DNA of 44,185 bases from Liolophura sinensis (Eukaryota > Mollusca > Polyplacophora > Chitonida > Chitonidae): contig NC_088298.1 of NCBI RefSeq assembly GCF_032854445.1, positions 24,949,295-24,993,479 of the forward strand, in the 5' to 3' direction. This document shows positions 1 to 12,000 of the stretch, piece after piece. Numbering within the stretch: position 1 is the stretch's first letter; each line of letters begins with the position of its first letter. The position numbers and the translations under genes are program-made. Under the pieces are notes generated by a model that was not told the origin of the DNA, did no database searches, and saw only the letters and a program-made list of their open reading frames with translations.

Positions 1-30
1 TGAATATTCATCAATACCGGTCATGACCAA

Positions 31-91
31 TTAGGACACGTGGTAGGCATGGTATGATGCATACCACAGTTCTCCAGAGTGCTTCAGGGTC
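31..91 (-). CDS. FADS: Desaturase exon 12 (residues 412-431 and stop)
   Basis: The last coding exon follows acceptor tttctttag. It reads [19 protein letters not shown] and then TAA at 31-33. The SGELW motif is typical of FADS C-termini. Only 30 nt of 3' UTR lie inside the window, and no polyadenylation signal is visible in them. Confidence 0.94.
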
Positions 92-3000
92 CTAAAGAAA
101 AAACAACAAACACAAAATATTACAAAACTTGTAAAAACAAAAAAGGTTAGCATTCAAAAGTGGAAACAGAAGTCCTGGCACTCACTCAGTACCGGATTTT
201 GTCAAACTCATTTTCTTGCTGAAAAGGCTGGTAAATATATCAGACCTTCAAGTGACAGTCATATTTAAGTAAATATGTGTTGTATTTATGAACAAAAGTA
301 TTATTTCTCTTCATGTGTTAACTGTTTGTTGTTGTTGTAAAATTCGTCAGATAAATCACTGGCCAACACTTCATGAATTTGTGTAGTTGTCAAGGATCAT
401 TTCTGGTTCGGCGTGACTAAGGACAGGTTAGTTGATTATGGCGATCACTCAGTTGACATTGATTTATGCTAGGAAAGAGTTAATGTGCATGTGAAGATGC
501 GGTGAATGTGGCTTAACATCAAACTGACATATTAGAAGCAGTTATTCCGCGTAACTCTCACAACGGTGGTGTTAGTCAACACAGAGAGTTAAATTCCACA
601 ACTATTGTTCTGGCTAATAAGGCACCAGTATTAAGTGTGAATGTGTTTCACATATTTTAAAAACTCATGTAGAAGAAATGAACAGAAGTCACCTAAATGC
701 AGGTAAAAGTGTAGGAAGAAAGAGAAAACATCAACACACCTCAGTACGAAGTTTTTTTTTCTGAGTGAAACAATGTTTTTGTTTTTTTGTATCAATAAAA
801 TGTCTTACCGTACAATGTCGACAAATGCCCCTGACAACGTCTTTACTTGGTAATCTATTCCGTGTTTCTGGCAGACAGATTTTACCAGAGGCTGGATTTT
901 ATACAAGTTGTGACGGGGCATGGTGGGAAACAAGCTGTGAAGGGAAGAAAAAACAGACACATTCAAATATGTTTGCATAAAACCAGATGTGGAGAATTAC
1001 CTCTCTAAGAATGGAAATGAGCTTTCATTTGGTAGTTTGTTTCCAAACAGCTCATCTGTTTCATTTCTCTACTGAAAGCAAATCTTCAGCTCAAGACAAA
1101 CCTGTAAAATACTGAGATCATGAATTTTGGAATTTATGGTAACTGATATGTACGCAGCCCTCGATGTAACATCCCCCTCGTGTTATTGCTCTCTACGTGT
1201 GCAGAACCTGAGCCCAATATCTGCATTCCTTTTTAAGACACCACCTCTAACATTTTGCTTAACCCTCCTTTCCCTGAGATTGGGTGCGGATGCTCAGGGT
1301 GTGACAGAAACCTTGTAAAGTATCATAGCTGGCACTCTTATTCAAGTAGGCAGAGGGAATTGCAAGAGTTGCTTCCCTTTGTACAGAGGGCGAGGGAACC
1401 TCCATTATAAATGGAGGCATGTGACTATGGGGATAGGGTTTCCTGGGCTTTATCCTTTCAGTCTTGGTCACGCTTGAATAAATCTACTAAATCCGAACTT
1501 CTGCTTAGGCTGGGCATGGCGTGGCTTTGACTACCTTTAACACCAGCCAATGAGAATCGATTAATGGTATCCTTTAAGAACAGACTTACTGATGCTCAAT
1601 CTGGAAATTTAAATGGCCAGTAAACCAATCATTGAAGAAGGACTTCTCAATGTTACAGGTGGCATGCATCTGAAGTTTGAGCCAGGGTTTAGCACTGTCA
1701 TGATCAATCTCCATGGGGATGTGATTAGCCTGGCTCACCCACGTGAACCAGTGACTCTCCAAACACCTGCGGAAAAAAAAAAGAAATTTTTAATGGTGCT
1801 TAACAGTATGTTCAAGAATATTTCACCTAAATGAGACAGCACAACACCAACATTCAACAGCCACATGATAAATCGCACGACTTGATTTATTTGATTGGTG
1901 TTTTACGCAGGTTGCTAGCAGGCCTTCCCACAGATGGCTGGAGAGGAAGCCAGCAAGGCACACTACTTCATGCCATACAAAAATCGCTGAGAGTTGCATT
2001 CAACCCCAAAATGCACTTGGGTCAAGGGCATCATTGTTACATCTATCCAGCGCTTTTACCACATCAGTTCCTGGCAAAAACAACAGGCCAATTCGGCCAA
2101 TTCATATCCCCCCATAAATATGCCAATATTATGCTGTATCAATCTACTTGATGAAATTAATCTGAGACTACAAAATGAATCCCCGTGATATATCTCATCA
2201 AAATCAATACAGTATTTGAAGTTATTTCACAAAACCAACAACCAATCTGGCATGTCAGGATAGCAAAATTCATTAAATATGCAAAGCTTACACATGTGTA
2301 CAGGAATTGAGATTGTTTCCAAATGTTTTTTGAGGATAAAAATCAGATTGTACAGATGTGCTTGCTTTGTGTTCAAGTGACTACAAATATGTCTGGGAAT
2401 ACACGACTCTCAGTATCAACAAAAAATTATCCCCTTTTAAATATTTGGCTCTAAAAATTCATAATTGTATGAAAATTCAGTACTCTGAAGTAATTTACCT
2501 CATCAGGAAGTAGTACACTATAACTCCCTTCAAACCAAGAAGAGGGTAGTAAAGGTAGATAAATTTGACAAAAAAAGTCATCATCCAGAAAAGGTCCTGT
2601 GAAAATAATAGAAAAACAGAAATAGTTGTTTAATGAAACTGGAATGTTATTTGATTTCTGTATATGTTTATGAAATCGTGAAAATCACCTGTTACCAGAA
2701 AATTAGAAATCTTTTCTGGTGCATATATGTTACCTGAAGACCTGCCGAAATCTCACTGAAGCTGACCTACTATTTAAATCAAAAGACAAACTCGATTTGA
2801 TTGAATTGCATCGAACACCAAACTCAAGAATGTTTCACTAACATGTATACATGGTTAATAATGGTGATCAAGTTTATTGGTGGAGTAAACCAACGATGCT
2901 CGAAGCAACACAGAATGAATTGCCTTAGCATCCTTAGTTACCTGATAAACCTCTGCATCCGAACAACCGAGACAGCTGGATTCAATTAGCGACTTCATCG

Positions 3001-6000
3001 GTCAAACACCTCAAACTCACCGCGAACCAGTGCTCTTCTTGTCTTAGCTAGCCAGGGCCGTAAAACTGAATAGATAACTACAGCCAACCGATCTGATACA
3101 CCCGCTTTGATTGGAGAGGTCATATCTTAGTACCAATCAGATTCTTCTTTCAAATTCACAAATAAGTAACAGAGTGAACAGACAACCAAGGTATCCCAAA
3201 TTAATAGTCATCATATAGCAGGCTTCAGCAGCCCTCCACAAAGGGAAGCAACTCTTGTCACTCCAGCAGTGTTCTGCCCAGCTATATGAGCACATTAGCT
3301 CTAACTATCCATTGTCAACGATGTACTGGATGTGCCAGGAAGAAAAACCATAACCCTCATAAATATCCAATTATTCAGAATGTTTTCAAATGTAGGAGTC
3401 CTATACTTTACACAGTTTGATAGATATTAGACACCTTTCCTACAAAAATTCATCCTCATAGGTGGATAAGTATTCAAAAAGGAACAAATCCAAAAGTATG
3501 ACATGTACGCATCCCAGACACTTGATGTCACTCATTCCAACATCGTTCATTTCAGGCATCCACTTCTAAATTTATTGCTGTTTTACAGTAAACGATCTAA
3601 AGTTTCGCTCTGGGACTCTGAAAGTGTCTCCCAGTATTCATTGCAATGATTGTGGTTCTCACTGCCTTGGTGCTACGGGAGAGCATCAGGGGTGGTCAGG
3701 GTGATTTTACTGACTTGGTGCTACGGGAGAGCATCAGGGATGGTCAGGGTGATTTTACTGACTTGGTGCTACGGGAAAGCATCCGGGGTGGTCAGGGTGA
3801 TTATACTGACTTGGTGCTACGGGAGAGCATCAGGGATGGTCAGGGTGATTATACTGACTTGGTGCTACGGGAGAGCATCAGGGATGGTCAGGGTGATTAT
3901 ACTGACTTGGTGCTGCGGGAGAGCATCAGGGATGGTCAGGGTGATTATACTGACTTGGTGCTGCGGGAGAGCATCAGGGATGGTCAGGGTGATTTTACTG
4001 ACTTGGTGCTGCGGGAGAGCATCAGGGATGGTCAGGGTGATTATACTGACTTGGTGCTACGAGAGAGCATCAGGGATGGTCAGGGTGATTATACTGACTT
4101 GGTGCTGCGGGAGAGCATCAGGGATGGTCAGGGTGATTATACTGACTTGGTGCTGCGGGAGAGCATCAGGGATGGTCAGGGTGATTATACTGACTTGGTG
4201 CTACGAGAGAGCATCAGGGATGGTCAGGGTGATTATACTGACTTGGTGCTGCAGGAGAGCATCAGGGATGGTCAGGGTGATTATACTGACTTGGTGCTGC
4301 GGGAGAGCATCAGGGGTGGTCAGGGTGATTATACTGACTTGGTGCTGCGGGAGAGCATCAGGGGTGGTCAGGGTGATTATACTGACTTGGTGCTGCGGGA
4401 GAGCATCAGGGGTGGTCAGGGTGATTATACTGACTTGGTGCTGCGGGAGAGCATCAGGGGTGGTCAGGGTGATTATACTGACTTGGTGCTGCGGGAGAGC
4501 ATCAGGGGTGGTCAGGGTGATTATACTGACTTGGTGCTGCGGGAGAGCATCAGGGATGGTCAGGGTGATTATACTGACTTGGTGCTGCGGGAGAGCATCA
4601 GGGAGTGGTCAGGGTGATTATACTGACTTGGTGCTGCGGGAGAGCATCAGGGATGGTCAGGGTGATTATACTGACTTGGTGCTGCGGGAGAGCATCAGGG
4701 AGTGGTCAGGGTGATTATACTGACTTGGTGCTGCAGGAGAGCATCAGGGATGGTCAGGGTGATTATACTGACTTGGTGCTGCGGGAGAGCATCAGGGATG
4801 GTCAGGGTGGCTGAGCAGTTAATTGATGCTCCTACCACCAACAGTTCATGTTTCCCCAGTTTCAATCCTAATAATTTTAGCACATGCACTTCGCAAAAGG
4901 TCGATTCTTTTATTATCGTTGTTTTGTGATACGCAGGAATTTGGAAGAAATTTCGGTGGAGATTAAGGGTGACTACCCAGTACCTTTACGTATGTGGAGT
5001 GTCATGTCAAATATTCATTTTTAAACTGCAGGGCTCTCCGTATTTATTTAGCACACGGCAAATCCATACTTGCAAGCTAGGCCTAGCAGACGAGATGACG
5101 AACTGTCACACTGCAATCGGAGTGACACCTACACGCGTCCGTTTGCACTGCTGCAGCTAAACATTTCTTGTTCATTCTGGCGTAATTGGAAAGACTGTCA
5201 ACTTCCATCCATAATTTGTTAAGATGAATACCTAATTTACTGAATATTTAACTGAGTCCTCTCAGATGAAACAAATGGAAAAAAATAGTGAATGTAAGAG
5301 TTATAGACAGCTTTCTTGTCCCAGTAGTTACGAGATTTGCTTCCCTTTGTAAAGGGCCTGTTAACTCCATTCTAACAGTTTACTCACACTCCAAGCTCTC
5401 CGGGTTATGATGTGTCTGATCAACATGAACTGGAAGTACACCGGAAACAGCAGTGGTGGGCCGACTGTGAAACAGAAAGTAAAAGTGACTGAGTCCTGGT
5501 CAATCTGCACTGTTTTCATGTTACTCTCCATAAAATGTGATGACTGCACAGCACTTGAGTAGTACTGGGCCACAGACATCTAATAAAATGTTGCTTTATT
5601 ATTATTTTTTTTTTGTTACCAAGATTCCAGAACACAATTATATCATTTCCTTTTTTTTAATCTCAATAATAAAATCATTTAAAGAAATATAGCCTTTATT
5701 TCATCCCAAACTGACAAAGTAGAGCCCTACAGGAATACAAAACAACAACAGCACAATATAAAGGGAGGTCACTCCACTGTTGTAATGTCCCAAGTTGTGA
5801 GTTGCTTAAACCTGTTGGCTCAAAGAGAAAGTATTGTGTTTCACCTAAAGTTTAGCATGTTTGAAGTGACACATTTTGTAGGATTCTTACTGATTCATTC
5901 ACTGTCACAGAACAGTTCCACGGGCTAATGGGCACGGGGTGGAACCACCGCTGAAGGGCACCTCATTGTTGAATATTTCGATTCTCATGCAGTTTTAAGG

Positions 6001-9000
6001 GTCTCGGTTCCTACGGTTGACCTCCACCCGAAGTGCACACCACAACAGGTACCTAGCCCGAAAATTCAGTCTAAGGATGGCTTGTATTTACTGATATGTG
6101 CAGAATGCCATATCGGATGACATGTGCATCTGATCATCACATTGTATCATAGCTACCCCAGGCCATCATTAAAAATGCTCGGTCGGAATTTTTTTTTTTT
6201 TTTGAAGTAAATTAAAAGTAATTCCCGGCCTGCATAATCTGAATGCTAACTGAATTATCACGAATCCAATTTTCGTCACCTGCTTTAGGGCATACATTCC
6301 CAATTTTAAATGCTCTTTAAAAACTTTGTTGTTTTCATAACCAAGTTCTTTCACACTGATGTCAAATATTCCTTCTTGATTCTGGATCCAACATTAAATT
6401 TGAGTAAATTTAGAAACTTTAAACCTAAACCGTTTTTTTTTTTTTTAAAGCAAAGGCAACGGCAGCATTTGGTAATCAGATGCTGAAAAGGGCTGGATTA
6501 GGCCGTGAGTTCTAAACAAAGAGTTTTTGTGAAGTTTGATGAATTTCTTACCTGAAAAAAGTGTCATTGAATGGCCTTCATGTGCCTCTGAATATACATT
6601 TTAGCCTACCAAATGTTTGGTGAAATACAACAAGTAAAACTCACTTAAGAAGAAGTACTTGTGCTGCAGGTTATAGGGCATGGTCTGCTTCTTCTCTTTG
6701 GCTTTCTGAAAGAGGGAGAAAACATGGTGATGCATCACTCTCATAATAATTAGACTGCCTCTTCAAAATCGACTGAGTGACTGCTTGGGGCTTCATGTCG
6801 TACTCAACAATTTTTCAATCATATGATGACGACAGAGTCCTTTAGAATGCATGTAATGTGCTTCCTTGTTGCAGCATGGATTTCCACGCTCTTTCACCTA
6901 GTGCGACTCCACTGAGACGACTTCCCAAAGGCAAGCAACCCCGTGCGAGCCATTATACCGCTACGGGTCGAGCAGTATTATAATAAGCAGTATTATCCCC
7001 TTAATGATGAACGCCAAGTGAAGAACTTACAAATTCCTGTTTTCATGCCTTAGATGTGACCTGAACCAGGACTGACCTTGGATCGACCACCCTAAAAGTG
7101 GGCGCTCTACCTTCAAAATCGGGGGCCTCCGTGGCTCAGTCGGTTAAAGCGCTAGCGCAGCGTAATGACCCAGGAGTCTCTCACCAATGCGGTCGCTGTG
7201 AGTTCAAGTCCAGCTCATGCTGGCGGCCGTACGTGAGAAGGTCTGCCAGCAACCTGCGGATGGTCGTGGGTTTCCACCCACCATAATGCTGGCCGCCGTC
7301 GTATAAGTGAAATATTCTTGAGTACGGCGTAAAACACCAATCAAAAAAAAAAAAAAAAAAAATCTACCTTCAAAATTGAAATCAATGCATTAAAAGTATG
7401 GTTTTTTAGGGAATAGTCACACTAAATTACCTCCTGTTTTACCTTTGCCAGATATACTTTTATTTATTTATTTATTCTGGACAACCCCTGGACCGCACAC
7501 AGCCCCTGGACCACACACAGCCCCTGGACCGCGCACAGCCCCTGGACCGCACACAGCCCCTGGACCACGCACAGCCCATGGACAACACACAGCCCCTGGA
7601 CTGCGCACAGCCCCTGAACCACGCACAGCCCCTGGACCGCACGCAGTCCCTGGATCACACACAGCCCGTGGATCACACACAGCCCGTGGATCGCACACAG
7701 CCCGTGGACCGCACACAGTCCCTGGACCGCACACAGTCCCTGGATCACACGCAGTCCCTTGACCACACGCAGTCCCTGGATCACACGCAGTCCCTGGATC
7801 ACACACAGTCCCTGGATCACACACAGTCCCTGGACCACACACAGTCCCTGGATCACACACAGCCCGTGGATCACACACAGCCCGTGGACCGCACACAGTC
7901 CCTGGACCGCACACAGTCCCTGGACCTCACACAGTCCCTGGACCGCACACAGTCCCTTGACCACAAAGGTATTCTCTACACGGTCCCTGGACAAAACACA
8001 GTCCCTGGGCCACACACAGTGCCTTGACCACACAGTCCCTGGACCACAAAGGTATTCTCTACACAGTCCCTGGACCACACACAGTCCCTGGACCACAAAG
8101 GTATTCTCGGTCTCTAGACTGTACACAGTCCATTGGTACATATTTACAGGCACATGCCCTACATCACCCCCGAAATTCGTTCATGACAATCTTGCCCACT
8201 TTTTTCCAATTCTGAGACTTCTCTTCAGTTTAGAAAGGTGTTTTGAGGTTTGCTTGGATCATGGGATGATATTCTGCTGGAAGATTGAAGCTTCAGCACC
8301 AAAAATAATACTTTGTGGCATTTATTTGCCTATAAAAATGCACTTTTGTAGATGAAATTTTAGGTCATTTAGTTCATATCTCATTAGAGGCCACAGAGGC
8401 CATCATTTGGGAATTGACAGCATGTGTTTTGCAACTTTGTTGTCTATACGTTACATAGGATTCCAGGAGTACCCTCCAGTCAAACTGACTGAGGGGCAGA
8501 AGAAAAAAGAAAATCACATCCTAATTTCAGTAAGATCAGTAAGATCAGTAAGATCACAACAGACTATTGTCCACTCACCTCTACTGGCATCACATCTCCA
8601 ACCACAAACAATTTGTCAATACGGACATCAGGGTCCTTGTCCATCTGCAACAACAACATTAACACATTAAACACGTCTCCGATTTTGGTTCATTTAGTTT
8701 ATTAAACTAAAGCACGCCACTCTTAAGTTCCGGAGCATGTGATAGGCTACCTCATGCCACTTTGGGGACAAGTTCCAGAGCACGTCATAGGCTACCTCCT
8801 GCCACTTTGGGCAGAAGTTCCAGAGCGCGTCATAGGCTACCTCCTGCCACTTTGGGGAGAAGTTCCAAAGCGCGTCACAGGCTACCTCGTGCCACTTTGG
8901 GGACAAGTTCTAGAGCGCATCAAAGGATACCTCGTGCGCCTTTGAGAACAAGTTCCAGAGCGTGTTATAGGCTACTTCGTGCCACTTTGGGGACAAGTTC

Positions 9001-12000
9001 TAGAGCGTGTTACAGGCTACCTCGTTCCACTTTGAGGACAAGTTCCAGAGCGCGTTACAGTCTACCTCGTGCCACTTTGAGGACAAGTTCCAGAGCGCGT
9101 TACAGGCTACCTCGTTCCACTTTGAGAACAAGTTCCAGAGCGCGTTACAGGCTACCTCGTTCCACTTTGAGGACAAGTTCCAGAGCGCGTTATAGGCTAC
9201 CTCATTCTACTTTGAGGACAAGGTCCAGAGCGTGTTACAGGTTACCTCCTGCCACTTTGAGGACAAGTTCCAGAGCGCGTTACAGGCTACCTCGTTCCAC
9301 TTTGAGAACAAGTTCCAGAGCGCGTTATAGGCTACCTCATGCACCTTGGGGGCAAGTTCCAAAGCGCGTTACAGGCTACCTCGTGCCACTTTGAGGAATA
9401 GTTCCAGAGCGCATTACAGGCTACCTCATGCCACTTTGAGGACAAGGTCCAGAGCGTGTTACAGTCTACCTCGTGCCACTTTGAGGACAAGTTCCAGAGC
9501 GTGTTACAGGCTACCTTGTTCCACTTTGAGGACAAGTTCCAGAGCGCGTTATAGGTTACCTCATGCGCCTTGGGGGCAAGTTCCAAAGCGCGTTACAGGC
9601 TACCTCGTGCCACTTTGAGGACAAGTTCCAGAGCGTGTTACAGGCTACCTCATGCCACTTTGAGGACAAGGTCCAGAGCGTGTTACAGTCTACCTCGTGC
9701 CACTTTGAGGACAAGTTCCAGAGCGTGTTACAGGCTACCTTGTTCCACTTTGAGGACAAGTTCCAGAGCGCGTTATAGGTTACCTCATGCGCCTTGGGGG
9801 CAAGTTCCAAAGCGCGTTACAGGCTACCTCGTGCCACTTTGAGGACAAGTTCCAGAGCGTGTTACAGGCTACCTCGTGCCACTTTGAGGACAAGTTCCAG
9901 AGCGTGTTACAGGCTACCTTGTGCCACTTTGAGGACAAGTTCCAGAGCACGTTATAGGCTACCTCGCACTATAATGAAATGATTCTGGTATCCAGTACTT
10001 AGGGCTACAGTCTAACTTACCTGCAGGTTATGATTTTGACATTAAACGCAGTTTTATGGATGCAAAATGCATGTTGTCAAATGCCTTCTTATTGTTAGTT
10101 CACTATAAATGCATGAGCTTTTTTGTTACCTATGGATTCAACTGGTCACAAATTTCCATGTACAGACCACAAACATCTCGGGACCATTCCTACTGGTCAT
10201 ATTACACGAAGCTAGCCTTGTATGGCGTAATCACAGTCCTGAGCTGATCTGCAGAACTCGGAGCATGTTAGCCATTTCCACAAGCTGAATTCAAGTAATG
10301 TTGTTTTATCCACTTTATTTTTAAATGTTTTTAAATAAAAATAGCTATAATGCATTTATAGCTATTTTTATGAACGTACTAGAAGTAACTTGAAGGCAAT
10401 GTATGTACTTCAAAAATGAGCAAAAAAAGTTCTCTAAAATAAGCCTAAATCAAAAGCAATTTGAACAACTCAGGCATGGAGTTTCCGACTTACCACATTT
10501 GGTTTTGCATGATGCTGATAGTGCATATGGTTCCACCATTGTCTGGATGCGCCCTGAAAGCAAACAAAAGAATTACTCCTGTTGTCTACCTGTGTTCATG
10601 TCAAGGAAAAGCCATGAAATTTGAGATCCTCCTAGAACAGGTGTCATGTGGTTCAAATCTACCTGTGTTCATGTCGAGGAAAAGCCATGAAATTTGAGAT
10701 CCTCCTAGAACAGGTGTCATGTGGTTCAAATCTACCTGTGTCCATGTCGAGGAAAAGCCATGAAATTTGAGATCCTCCTAGAACAGGTGTCATGTGATTC
10801 AAATCTACCTGTGTTCATGTCGAGGAAAAGCCATGAAATTTGAGATCCTCCTAGAACAGGTGTCATGTGATTCAAATCTACCTGTGTTCATGTCAAGGAA
10901 AAGCCATGAAATTTGAGATCCTCCTAGAACAGGTGTCATGTGATTCAAATCTACCTGTGTTCATGTCAAGGAAAAGCCATGAAATTTGAGATCCTCCTAG
11001 AACAGGTGTCATGTGATTCAAATCTACCTGTGTTCATGTCAAGGAAAAGCCATGAAATTTGAGATCCTCCTAGAACAGGTGTCATGTGATTCAAATCTAC
11101 CTGTGTTCATGTCAAGGAAAAGCCATGAAATTTGAGATCCTCCTAGAACAGGTGTCATGTGATTCAAATCTACCTGTGTTCATGTCAAGGAAAAGCCATG
11201 AAATTTGAGATCCTCCTAGAACAGGTGTCATGTGATTCAAATCTACCTGTGTTCATGTCAAGGAAAAGCCATGAAATTTGAGATCCTCCTAGAACAGGTG
11301 TCATGTGGTTCAAATTATCAACTATTCAAAATGTCGGGACATTTAAATTACACAAATGCATGGAGTACTAGGCACCCAGCCTAAGGTGTATATGAAAACA
11401 TACAAGATACACTTACACATACACTTACAACAGGCAAAAAGAAGAAATTTCACAAAAAACACCTGAGAAAAATTTACCTTGATGAATCCCATGACGAAGT
11501 CATGAAAACGATGATCCCAGAAAGAGGACTTGCAGACTGAGAGGTGGCCAAAGTCATGCTGTAACCAGCCAGTTTGGGCCTGCCAGAATTTCATTAAAAA
11601 AGTTATTTCATATTCATTTAAAGACAAAAATGCTAAATGTGAATACCCATAATATGTGATGATATGCCCTCAATATCTGCTGTTTTAATGTCTTTTCACC
11701 AAATATCCCAGTCAAATATCTGTAAATGTAAGCTACCTTTAACACAATTTGTTCAATTCAAGAATGAGATCCTTTGTTTCTGCAGACATTCCATTGCGTT
11801 TGCAATCCTACAAATCAACAGCACAAAATCCTCTCCCTAACCCAAAGCTTTACCAGACACAAATTTTCACCTCCTGGATTTGAGCTCCCGTCCCCTCTGC
11901 TTACCTGAACTGTGGAGTAGCACAGCAGAGAGATTGTCCAGGGGATCCACCCTGTGCCGTACCAGTGCATGACCAAGTAGGCCATTGCCTCCAAGGCCAA

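Noticed and set aside
3646-4617. A 323-codon plus-strand open frame of 16-residue repeats ([15 protein letters not shown]), looking like a repetitive secreted protein
   Set aside because: It lies antisense within a desaturase intron, is open in more than one frame because the DNA period is 48 nt, lacks a signal peptide or non-repeat domain, and is broken by one-base insertions.
7120-7210. A tRNA gene at the SINE head (A-box and B-box present)
   Set aside because: The cloverleaf arms do not pair, and the sequence continues into a SINE body with poly(A) tail and target-site duplication.
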